NCBI RefSeq assembly: GCF_018343535.1
Contig: NZ_JAGYPF010000005.1
Location: forward strand, 1-64,000
From: Neobacillus rhizophilus
GTDB lineage: Bacteria > Bacillota > Bacilli > Bacillales > Cytobacillaceae
Direction: 5' to 3'
DNA length: 64,000 nt
Shown one piece after another: positions 50,384 through 58,020 of the stretch. How positions within the stretch are numbered: position 1 is the first letter of the stretch; each line of letters begins with the position of its first letter. The translations under genes were made by a program, and so were the position numbers. The notes under the pieces are model-generated. The model was not told the origin of the DNA and ran no database searches. It saw only the letters and a program-made list of their open reading frames with translations.

Positions 50384-51637
50384 CTATTCGAAAAAAGCAT
50401 AGCCCCCGACGTTTTTAATCCATACCTTGGCGTTGTTGCCATCAGGGTCTGAAATCCATAAATCTCTTGTTGTCATGGCTATATCTTGATAACGCAGCCA
50501 AGTTAGTTTACCAGCTGTCGGAAGATATATTGGATCGTAATCTCCATAGTCCTTTGGCGGATAGGTAATTTGTTTCTGTGATGAATCACCGATTTTTATA
50601 ATGAATAACGAGGGATCAGGCCGCTGATTTGGATTATTTGACCATTCGCTTTCTTTTACCCTTGATACATAGAGAGAATGATCATCCTTCCAAGTGAAGC
50701 CTAATTCTGCAAAATGGGCTGGTGTCAGGCTGGTGGTTTGAAAGGCAGGCAGGTCTGTGACCTTCATATCTTTGTTCTTAAAGCCGGAGACAATTCTCCC
50801 GCCTCCCGCAATATATCCAATCCGATTTTGTAGAAACGCCCATTTTGGTGTCCCCACTTCCCAAATAATTTCGTCTAAAACTTCGAACGTTTGCCCATCG
50901 GACGAGATAACACAAACCAAATTGCTATCCATTGACCAAGAGGCAGTAGGGCTGACCACAAAGGAAATCCATTTTCCATCAGGAGAAAATTTGAAATCGG
51001 TAGCATCAATTGCTAACAAACTGACGTCCCCTTTTTTCAATTCACTGGGAATGGTGTAAAACTTGTTCACATTTTTAGTGAGGCTGGTGATTTTGTCTAA
51101 ATTCCTTTCAAGCCCAATCTTATAGAGAACAGGGTTGGTCCATCCATCAGGCCTTAGGGAAGCCCCTGAGCTTGTGATGAAGGACCGTCCATCCGGAAAC
51201 CAATTGTAGTCTCCCACACCTAGGGCAATATTATAAAAAGATTCAAGATTCGAGACATTTAAGACACCGCCGCTTTTAAAAGCAACAAGGTTTTCCACTG
51301 GGGACCATTTCGGATTAGTGCCATCTAGAGTTATTCTCTTATGTTTTTTCGTTTCAATATTGTATACCCAAATCTCCGTCTGGAATTCTACATTAGGACT
51401 AAGTTTCTCTTTAGGTTCCACTTGATACACAATCCATTTGCCATCATGAGACCATTGGGGCGGATATGGATATTTTGCCGGCTCTTTTGTAATTTTCTCT
51501 TCCTTTCCATCTATCTTTGTCCAGAGAAAACCATCCCTTACAAATGCAACCTTCACCTTGTTGCTTATTGGTTCTGCTCTCGCAAGGTTCGGCATTAGTA
51601 TTAGGAATATCAATACAATCAAAAACCTTTTTTTCAT
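50384..51637 (-). CDS. Secreted TolB-like beta-propeller protein
   Basis: 417 residues with a signal peptide (KKRFLIVLIFLILMPNLARA, probable cleavage after ARA). The rest contains WD40/TolB-type strands such as PPQWSHDGKWIVYQ, NPKWSPVENLVAFKSGG, DFKFSPDGKWISFVV and DLWISDPDGNNA, each with the Ser-His/Pro-Asp-Gly-Lys turn of a propeller blade. No catalytic domain seen. Function unknown; could bind or scaffold at the cell surface. Confidence 0.82.
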   Translation of the reverse strand: MKKRFLIVLIFLILMPNLARAEPISNKVKVAFVRDGFLWTKIDGKEEKITKEPAKYPYPPQWSHDGKWIVYQVEPKEKLSPNVEFQTEIWVYNIETKKHKRITLDGTNPKWSPVENLVAFKSGGVLNVSNLESFYNIALGVGDYNWFPDGRSFITSSGASLRPDGWTNPVLYKIGLERNLDKITSLTKNVNKFYTIPSELKKGDVSLLAIDATDFKFSPDGKWISFVVSPTASWSMDSNLVCVISSDGQTFEVLDEIIWEVGTPKWAFLQNRIGYIAGGGRIVSGFKNKDMKVTDLPAFQTTSLTPAHFAELGFTWKDDHSLYVSRVKESEWSNNPNQRPDPSLFIIKIGDSSQKQITYPPKDYGDYDPIYLPTAGKLTWLRYQDIAMTTRDLWISDPDGNNAKVWIKNVGGYAFFE

Positions 51638-51827
51638 TTCTTCACCTCATTGTCAATCCTTCAATTATTTTCCTCCGAAATTTGAAAAAAATTAGGGTTT
51701 TCTTCAAAATAATAAAACAGTGGCAACACTTTGCACCTGTTTCTAATTGATAATTCCCATAAAAATGAGGATTAATGGGTAAATTAATATTATTTATAAG
51801 CGAAAAAGGTCTTTAGGGGGAAGTGAA

Positions 51828-52634
51828 ATGAAATTAACACATCAACAACGCATCGAATTACACGGCTTTAATAATTTGACGAAATCATTAAGTTTTAATA
51901 TGTATGATATTTGTTATACGAGAACAAGAGAAGAGAGGGAAGCATATTTAAAATATATCGATGAGCAATACAGTGCCGAGCGGTTAACTGGGATATTAAA
52001 GGATGTAGCAGACATTATAGGAGCACATGTATTAAACATCGCGAGTCAGGATTTCGAGCCTGCGGGAGCAAGTGTCACGATCTTAGTATCGGAAGGCCCG
52101 GTTGAAAATGCGCCGTCTGAAATCTTTGAGGAATCACCTGGTCCGTTGATGGAATCTGTAGTCCTCCAATTAGATAAAAGTCATATTACGGTTCATACAT
52201 ACCCTGAATATCATCCTGACGAGGGAATCAGCACATTTCGAGCAGACATAGATGTTTCTACATGCGGAGAGATTTCGCCTCTTAAGGCGCTCCATTATTT
52301 AATCCGTTCCTTTGAAACGGACGTGATGACAATCGATTACCGTGTTCGAGGCTTTACGCGTGATAAGGATGGATATAAGCTGTTCATTGATCATGAAATT
52401 AGCTCCATCCAAAATTATATTCCTGAGGACGTCGGCGAAATGTTTGATATGATTGACGTGAATGTCTATCAAGAGAACATTTTTCACACCAAATGTAAGC
52501 TGAGGGAATTTGACCTTAATCATTATTTATTTGGCTATACAAAAGATAGATTGTCACCTGATGAGGTTATAGAAATTACGGAGCGAATTAAGTTTGAAAT
52601 GGACGAGATTTTTTATGGGAAAAATATTATTTAA
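51828..52634 (+). CDS. speD: S-adenosylmethionine decarboxylase SpeD, long (E. coli-type) form
   Basis: Makes decarboxylated SAM, the aminopropyl donor for spermidine. 268 residues, the length of the class 1A (E. coli-type) enzyme rather than the 126-residue B. subtilis form. The self-cleaving Ser, which gives the pyruvoyl group, is expected in LDKSHITVHTYPEY (about residues 111-124), followed by FRADIDVSTCGEISPLKALH with His and Cys. GGGGGAAG precedes ATG 51828. No terminator follows; the next element is the 52-bp tandem array. Confidence 0.92.
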   Translation: MKLTHQQRIELHGFNNLTKSLSFNMYDICYTRTREEREAYLKYIDEQYSAERLTGILKDVADIIGAHVLNIASQDFEPAGASVTILVSEGPVENAPSEIFEESPGPLMESVVLQLDKSHITVHTYPEYHPDEGISTFRADIDVSTCGEISPLKALHYLIRSFETDVMTIDYRVRGFTRDKDGYKLFIDHEISSIQNYIPEDVGEMFDMIDVNVYQENIFHTKCKLREFDLNHYLFGYTKDRLSPDEVIEITERIKFEMDEIFYGKNII

Positions 52635-52648
52635 AACTGGAAAAAACA

Positions 52649-53290
52649 GTCACGTGGAAGGGAGCTACGTGCCCGAAACGGCGGTTGAACTAGAAAAATG
52701 GTCACGTAGAAAGGAGCTACGTACCCGAAACGGCGGTTGAACTAGAAAAACGGTCACGTAGAAGGGAGCTACGTGCCCGAAACGGCGGTTGAACTAGAAA
52801 AACGGTCACGTAGAAGGGAGCTACGTGCCCGAAACGGCGGTTGAACTAGAAAAATGGTCACGTAGAAAGGAGCTACGTGCCCGAAACGGCGGTTGAACTA
52901 GAAAAACGGTCACGTAGAAGGGAGCTACGTGCCCGAAACGGCGGTTGAACTAGAAAAACGGTCACGTAGAAGGGGGCTACGTGACCGAAATTGCGGTTGA
53001 ACTAGAAAAACGGTCACGTAGAAGGGAGCTACGTGCCCGAAACGGCGGTTGAACTAGAAAACGGTCACGTAGAAGGGAGCTACGTGACCGAAATTGCGGT
53101 TGAACTAGAAAAACGGTCACGTAGAAGGGAGCTACGTGCCCGAAACGGCGGTTGAACTAGAAAACGGTCACGTAGAAGGGAGCTACGTGACCGAAATGGC
53201 GAGTGAACTGGAAAAACGGTCACGTAGAAAGCAGTCTACGTGACCGAAATGGTAGTGAATTAGAAAAACGGTCACATAGAAGAGGTACGA
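52649..53290. repeat. Tandem array of about thirteen 52-bp hairpin units
   Basis: Units start with GTCACG(T) at 52649, 52701, 52753, 52805, 52857, 52909, 52961, 53013, 53064, 53116, 53167, 53219 and a decayed GTCACAT at 53271. The period is 52 bp with two 51-bp steps. Each unit carries GGTCACGTAG, a seven-base purine loop (AAGGGAG, AAAGGAG or AAGGGGG), and CTACGTGCCC or CTACGTGACC. The GACC units form a perfect 10-bp stem. The other half reads GAAACGGCGGTTGAACTAG. Units 7-10 alternate in two types, a 103-bp block doubled. The period is not a multiple of three and there is no long reading frame. It lies between speD and a convergent ATPase gene. Confidence 0.97.
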
Positions 53291-53318
53291 AACACGGTAA
53301 AAGCGAAAAATTTGAAAT

Positions 53319-54071
53319 TTATTTATTTAATAAATGATGCAGCATCCTATTTTTATCCTCAAAAAACTGCTTCATAATCCGGTAATGGTTTGTGTTCTCA
53401 AGTCGGCTTTCTGTAATTCCTTCTTCAGTGAACTCGAAAATTTTAGCATCAGGGTATGCCATGATAATTGGTGAATGGGTCGCAATAATAAACTGGGAGT
53501 GTTCATTCACCAAATCATGAATCCTTGTCAGCATTGACATTTGCCTCAGGGGTGATAGAGCTGCCTCCGGCTCGTCCAAAATATAGATTCCATTGCCGCG
53601 AAAACGATGAAGGAACGTGGCAAAAAAAGCCTCACCATGAGACTGTTCATGCAGAGAAATACCCCCGAAAGAGTCAATCACCCGCCCACCAAGGATTTCA
53701 CGGTCCATCTCTTCAATATTAGAAGCCACATTATAAAAGCTTTCCGCTCTTAGGAAAAAACCATCCCGCGGTTTTTCTGCGCCTTTAATAACTTTAAGAT
53801 AATCCCCAAGTTCTGAATGGGAGTCATAGGTGGAAAAATTAAAATTGAAGGAACCGCCTTCCGGATTAAAGCCAAGTGCGACCGCAACGGCCTCTAATAA
53901 TGTGGATTTACCCATGCCGTTTTCCCCGACAAGAAAAGTAACCTTTGGATGAAAAAATAGTTCATGCCAATTTTTTATGCACGACAGATTAAAAGGGTAC
54001 CGATTGGATGAGGGTAATTCCTTTCTCATTAATCGAACGCTTCTGAGATATTGACTACCAATTAAACTCAT
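53319..54071 (-). CDS. AAA family ATPase (ABC/RecF-like, SMC-type fold)
   Basis: 250-residue single-domain ATPase: Walker A GENGMGKSTLLEAVAVALG, a signature-like HEQSHGEAFFATF, Walker B GIYILDEPEAALSP and switch ATHSPIIM. The family (AAA_21/AAA_23-like) occurs alone or in defence systems; no partner nuclease is adjacent, so I assign no function. ATG 54071 (MSLIGSQYLRSVRL) has GAGG eight bases upstream; earlier starts lack a ribosome site. The 3' end faces the 52-bp array. Confidence 0.85.
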   Translation of the reverse strand: MSLIGSQYLRSVRLMRKELPSSNRYPFNLSCIKNWHELFFHPKVTFLVGENGMGKSTLLEAVAVALGFNPEGGSFNFNFSTYDSHSELGDYLKVIKGAEKPRDGFFLRAESFYNVASNIEEMDREILGGRVIDSFGGISLHEQSHGEAFFATFLHRFRGNGIYILDEPEAALSPLRQMSMLTRIHDLVNEHSQFIIATHSPIIMAYPDAKIFEFTEEGITESRLENTNHYRIMKQFFEDKNRMLHHLLNK

Positions 54072-54176
54072 ATTTATAACCTCAAAATGACTTTTTCTCA
54101 TTTTACCATTTTCGTACCAGGAATGTGCGAATAATTTAAAAGCCCATCCCATAGATTGTCAGGGGAGGGGATGTCA

Positions 54177-54614
54177 ATGCAATTTTACTACGGGCAGCAA
54201 ATGCCGTTAAGAATTTTAGACGAGGCGGAATTTTGGAAGCATCAGGAGGAAGAACATACCGTTGTTATCCGCGAGTTGGTGAGGGGGCTCGAGCCTGAGT
54301 TTATGGATGCGTTGAAAAAATGGGAGGCAGCATTAGCTGAAACCCATCAGCAGGTTGTCCGCTACATTGAAACAGTCATTCGTTCAGGTGCCAATGTGAC
54401 CAATGAATTGCACCAGCATGTCATCCAGCTGGTATCGTACTGCCTGCAGGAGAGCCTGTCCTTTATCAGGCTGTGTGAACAAATCAAAAACGAAAGTGCC
54501 GCCGTCAGCGGCAATCCTACCGCGAAGGTGGTCTTAGTCCATATTATCAGAGAATCGGAATACTTTACCGGGATTGCCCAGGCTTTACTTTATAATACTC
54601 AAAACGCAACTTAA
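54177..54614 (+). CDS. DUF2935-type helical protein
   Basis: 145 residues, all helical, with EAEFWKHQEEEHTVVIREL at the start and HIIRESEYFTGIAQALL at the end, a His/Glu pattern as in the DUF2935 family (ferritin-like fold, metal binding suspected). This is a single-domain version; many family members have two such units. ATG 54177 is six bases after GGGGAGGGG. Function unknown. Confidence 0.75.
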   Translation: MQFYYGQQMPLRILDEAEFWKHQEEEHTVVIRELVRGLEPEFMDALKKWEAALAETHQQVVRYIETVIRSGANVTNELHQHVIQLVSYCLQESLSFIRLCEQIKNESAAVSGNPTAKVVLVHIIRESEYFTGIAQALLYNTQNAT

Positions 54615-54624
54615 TCATATAAAG

Positions 54625-54679
54625 AAAAAGGCAGCCCCAATTGAGTCATCATTCAACGACCTTTTGGGGCTGCCTTTTA
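54625..54679. terminator. Bidirectional terminator, DUF2935 gene / amino-acid permease
   Basis: AAAAGGCAGCCCCAA (54626-54640) pairs with TTGGGGCTGCCTTTT (54664-54678), a perfect 15-bp stem with a 23-nt loop. It reaches the permease stop codon. Confidence 0.93.
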
Positions 54680-56047
54680 AAATGTGCTAGATGGCTTTAT
54701 GTTTAGATTAGTTCCTTTGTTTTGTGTAAAAAATGAAAGGATAACCAATACTCCAACAGTAATTACACAAACACTTGATCCAATTAAATTGTTAGGGTTA
54801 AGCAAAAATATAATAAAAATGGTACTTAGAGAAATAACAGCGAAAATGGTAGTGTATGGGAACCATTTTACTAGAAATCTCGGTTTTTCGTTATAATATG
54901 GACGGAGCTTTAGTTGCGCAAGGCAAATACTAATCCAAATTAACATGATTGTAAATCCGGGAATGGTCATTAGATAACTGATGACCTGGCTGGGTGTTAA
55001 ATACGCAAGATAAACCCCCGCTGCAATAAAAGCACTTGTAATGGAGATCCCTGCAATAGGAATTCCGTTTGCGGATGTCCTGGCTAGTCCTTTCGGTGCT
55101 ACACCACTTTGGGCCATTGAAAACAGTGTCCTTGAAGTTGCATAAATGCCAGAATTGGCAGCAGACAAAACGGCTGTTAACAAAACAAAATTCATGATAT
55201 GGGCCGCACCCGGCAGTCCGGCGCTGCTGAATACTTGAACGAAGGGGCTGTCTTCCCCGGTAACACTATTCCAAGGCATAATCCCGCAAATAATAAGGAT
55301 TGGAAAAATGTAAAAAATTATTACACGGAAAATGGCACCTTTAATAATTTGCGGCAGAACACGTTCGCTGTCCTTCGTTTCTGTAACGGCAACTCCAATT
55401 AGCTCTGCGCCTCCATATGAAAACATAACAACTAAAAAGGCGCTCATTATCCCGCCAATACCATTTGGAATAAATCCTCCGTTTGCTGTATAATTTGCTA
55501 ACGGTTCATGTACCGTGCTTGGAATAAACCCAAATATCAGCAACGCTCCTAATATAATAAATGCTACTAAGGCAAGGATTTTGATTCCGGCAAACCAAAA
55601 TTCAAGTTCACCATAATATTTTACTTGAAAAAGATTGATCCCGACTATTACCGCTGCGCATATAAAACTTAGTAGCCATAGTGGGGCAGCCGGAAACCAA
55701 AATTGCAAGAAGCTTCCTGCTGCCAGCAATTCAACTATGGTCACAAGAATCCAGTTAATCCAATAAAGCCAGCCGACAATAAATGAAAAGCGGAATCCAA
55801 AGGCTTTATGGACAAGATGCTGGACATTGTGATTGGGATTTGCCAGCGCCATTTCCCCCAAAGCCGCCATAACGATAAATAATAGCAGACCGCCAATTAA
55901 ATAGGTGATCACAACACTCGGCCCGGCAATATGCAACGTATCAGAGCTTCCTTTAAAAATACCCGTTCCAATCATTCCTGCTAATGCCATAAACTGTACA
56001 TGCCTCGGCAGCAGCCCTTTTTTTAAATCCTGTTGACTTTTTTTCAC
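54677..56047 (-). CDS. Amino-acid permease of the APC superfamily
   Basis: 456-residue transporter with 12 membrane helices. The first helix has the APC signature MIGTGIFKGSSDT; GEMALANPNHNVQHLVHKAFG follows, then the consensus amphipathic segment with FSYGGAELIGVAVTETKDSERVLP typical of the AAT family (proline, GABA, aromatic acids). Substrate cannot be fixed from sequence. A sigma-A promoter and an inverted repeat lie upstream. Confidence 0.9.
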   Translation of the reverse strand: MKKSQQDLKKGLLPRHVQFMALAGMIGTGIFKGSSDTLHIAGPSVVITYLIGGLLLFIVMAALGEMALANPNHNVQHLVHKAFGFRFSFIVGWLYWINWILVTIVELLAAGSFLQFWFPAAPLWLLSFICAAVIVGINLFQVKYYGELEFWFAGIKILALVAFIILGALLIFGFIPSTVHEPLANYTANGGFIPNGIGGIMSAFLVVMFSYGGAELIGVAVTETKDSERVLPQIIKGAIFRVIIFYIFPILIICGIMPWNSVTGEDSPFVQVFSSAGLPGAAHIMNFVLLTAVLSAANSGIYATSRTLFSMAQSGVAPKGLARTSANGIPIAGISITSAFIAAGVYLAYLTPSQVISYLMTIPGFTIMLIWISICLAQLKLRPYYNEKPRFLVKWFPYTTIFAVISLSTIFIIFLLNPNNLIGSSVCVITVGVLVILSFFTQNKGTNLNIKPSSTF

Positions 56048-56074
56048 AATAATCCGACCTACTTTTTCTTTTTT

Positions 56075-56092
56075 ACTTAAACGCTTTTAAGT
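56075..56092. promoter_or_regulatory. Inverted repeat in the permease leader
   Basis: ACTTAAA-CGC-TTTTAAGT, between the permease promoter and its start codon; a possible operator for an unknown repressor. Confidence 0.4.
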
Positions 56093-56110
56093 GTTAAAGT
56101 ATTTTATACT

Positions 56111-56138
56111 AATATATCATTTTTTCTCATTTTGTCAA
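56111..56138 (-). promoter_or_regulatory. Amino-acid permease promoter (sigma-A)
   Basis: Minus strand TTGACA (56138-56133), 16 bp, TATATT (56116-56111), 64 bp before the start codon. Confidence 0.7.
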
Positions 56139-56198
56139 AATAAAATTATTCTAGTAGAGTAATTTTAGTGCGAATTCTAGACCGAAAGTGATGAAAAA

Positions 56199-56240
56199 AT
56201 AAAACAGCACAAGGGTATTTTTTCCCCTGTGCTGTTTTTA
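56199..56240 (-). terminator. Terminator after ytzE
   Basis: AAAACAGCACA / TGTGCTGTTTT with GGG/CCC inner pairs and an A/T-tract on each side. Confidence 0.85.
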
Positions 56241-56267
56241 TGATCATATAGAATTTTAGTTGATAAT

Positions 56268-56489
56268 TTAAGATGACATCTTCACTTTCTTTTCTGTTGT
56301 TGTCCATTTTCCGCGGCTTGGGCTGATTACCAAGTCATTGTAGGCTAAGACATTTAAATCTCGTTGTATGGTGCGAGGAGTGATACCAAATTCCTCTACA
56401 AGTTCCTGCGTTGTTACAGTGCCGTTATTGCGGATAAACATGTAGATACATTTGATGCGGTTTAACATCCGGTTAGTTGAAGGTTTCAA
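56268..56489 (-). CDS. ytzE: DeoR-type helix-turn-helix regulator YtzE
   Basis: 73-residue protein consisting only of a DeoR-family winged helix-turn-helix (ELVEEFGITPRTIQRDLNVL), with a basic tail ending KKVKMSS. No effector domain. Start TTG 56489 with AGGGAG upstream gives a length and sequence matching B. subtilis YtzE. The frame stays open for 53 more codons upstream to an ATG at 56648. Target genes unknown; dat is divergent. Confidence 0.85.
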   Translation of the reverse strand: MKPSTNRMLNRIKCIYMFIRNNGTVTTQELVEEFGITPRTIQRDLNVLAYNDLVISPSRGKWTTTEKKVKMSS

Positions 56490-56945
56490 AGAACCACTCC
56501 CTATCCTTTTTTCAAACCTATGGCTTAATCCCTCTACCGACAGCCTCTTTGAAGAAGATTCTTCAACATATGTAGTTTTCTTTTCCGCGCAGACATCTCC
56601 TTTTTTGGAATCATTGAAGTGGTACTTAGATGTCATACATCTAACCATATTGTACCCATAATTTCAGAAAATTTCTACCACAATAGTAAAGTTTACGTAA
56701 AAATGCATACAAGGTTTCAAATTTTTAAGATTTTCTGCCTCCTTTTTTATTTTCATACTATAAGTTATGGGTATACATGTTTAGATTATGATAATTTTTT
56801 GAATTTTTAGTAAAAACACCTCAAGAAAAAAGGTAAATAGGATGTCCGTGACTTCGTTTTTTACGAAAATATTGGTAAGATATTTTCAGGAAGAATAATT
56901 AGGAATGAAAACATTAGTAAAATAGTATAAAAAGGAGTATTGGAT
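56490..56945 (+). promoter_or_regulatory. ytzE/dat divergent region with a CodY-like site
   Basis: About 450 bp without an assigned gene. At 56659-56673 the sequence TAATTTCAGAAAATT matches the CodY box AATTTTCWGAAAATT at 13 of 15 positions; a weaker one starts at 56880. The frame upstream of ytzE is open to 56648. No clear dat promoter was recognised. Confidence 0.5.
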
Positions 56946-57800
56946 ATGACTTATACAATTTTAAATGGTACGCTGATAGACCGGTCAGAAGCTAAGGTCG
57001 ACATTGAAGACCGCGGCTATCAATTTGGCGATGGAGTATATGAGGTCATTCGCGTCTATAACGGAAAAATGTTTACCATTAAGGAGCACTTGGCACGCTT
57101 CGAAAAAAGTTCAGAAAGTATTGGCATAACGCTCCCATACTCTACAGAACAATTATCAGAAATGCTGGAGGAATTGGTTGGAAAGAATAGGCTGCATACC
57201 GGCATCGTTTATATGCAGGTTACTAGGGGTGTGGCACCTCGTAATCATTCTTTTCCGGCAAAAGAAGTGGTACCGGCCCTGACTGCATATACGAAGGAGC
57301 TTCCAAGGCCGGCTGAGAATTTGAAAAATGGTGTGAAAACGATACTTACAGAGGATATCCGCTGGCTTCGCTGTGACATAAAAAGCTTAAATTTACTTGG
57401 CAGTATCCTTGCCAAACAACAGGCCGCTGAGAAGGGCTGCTTTGAGGCAATCCTGCATCGTGGACAGGATGTGACTGAAGGAAGCTCTACTAATATTTTT
57501 ATTGTGAAAAATGGCGTGATTATCACGCATCAATCGGATAATTTGATTTTAAAAGGGATTACCAAGGACGTTGTTTTACAGGTCTGTGCTGCCAACAATA
57601 TCTCGGTTAAGGAACAGACATTTACGCTGGATGAATTGGCTGCTGCTGATGAAGTGTTCTTATCAAGTACAACAGGTGAGGTTATGCCAATCATTGAAGT
57701 GGCGGGTAAAAAGGTTGGAAACGGGGTTCCCGGCCCGTTAACGAGCAGATTACAGGATTTATTTACTCAAGAAATTGAAAAACAATGCGGTGAGTTATAA
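56946..57800 (+). CDS. dat: D-amino-acid (D-alanine) transaminase Dat
   Basis: PLP fold-type IV enzyme producing D-glutamate/D-alanine for peptidoglycan. The PLP lysine lies in CDIKSLNLLG; EDRGYQFGDGVYEVIRVYNG at the N-terminus and TEGSSTNIFIV are typical of Dat as opposed to branched-chain aminotransferases. ATG 56946, eight bases after AAAGGAG, gives 284 residues. Confidence 0.93.
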   Translation: MTYTILNGTLIDRSEAKVDIEDRGYQFGDGVYEVIRVYNGKMFTIKEHLARFEKSSESIGITLPYSTEQLSEMLEELVGKNRLHTGIVYMQVTRGVAPRNHSFPAKEVVPALTAYTKELPRPAENLKNGVKTILTEDIRWLRCDIKSLNLLGSILAKQQAAEKGCFEAILHRGQDVTEGSSTNIFIVKNGVIITHQSDNLILKGITKDVVLQVCAANNISVKEQTFTLDELAAADEVFLSSTTGEVMPIIEVAGKKVGNGVPGPLTSRLQDLFTQEIEKQCGEL

Positions 57801-57803
57801 GGG

Positions 57804-57834
57804 AAAGACGTGGAAATAGGGTCCACGTCTTTTT
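57804..57834 (+). terminator. Terminator after dat
   Basis: AAAGACGTGG / CCACGTCTTT, 10-bp perfect stem with T run. Confidence 0.9.
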
Positions 57835-57856
57835 AAATTAGAGAAAAATCTGCTTT

Positions 57857-57998
57857 CGAGAATAAATTTGATTTATCCGAGAGTAAATCAGCATTATGCG
57901 AGAGTAAAATCGACTTATACGAGCGTAAAACCGGCTTCCGAGAGTAAATCAGGCTTATGCGAGAGTAAACCCGTCTCATCCGATAGTAAACCGGGTTG
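57857..57998. repeat. Degenerate 19-21-bp tandem array
   Basis: Seven units of the type CGAGAGTAAATCAGGCTTATG, starting at 57857, 57878, 57899, 57920, 57939, 57960 and 57981. Most steps are 21 bp, one is 19. The CGAGAGTAAA part is conserved, the rest variable. Lies between dat and the convergent cysteine synthase gene; unrelated in sequence to the 52-bp array. Confidence 0.9.
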
Positions 57999-58020
57999 TC
58001 CAATCATGAGGCCGTAGGGA

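Noticed and set aside
52649..53290. CRISPR array
   Set aside because: The whole 52-bp unit is repeated; there are no unique spacers and no cas genes in the window.
53319..54614. Phage-defence island formed by the AAA ATPase and the DUF2935 gene
   Set aside because: No nuclease, toxin, methylase or mobile element accompanies them; the surroundings are core genes.
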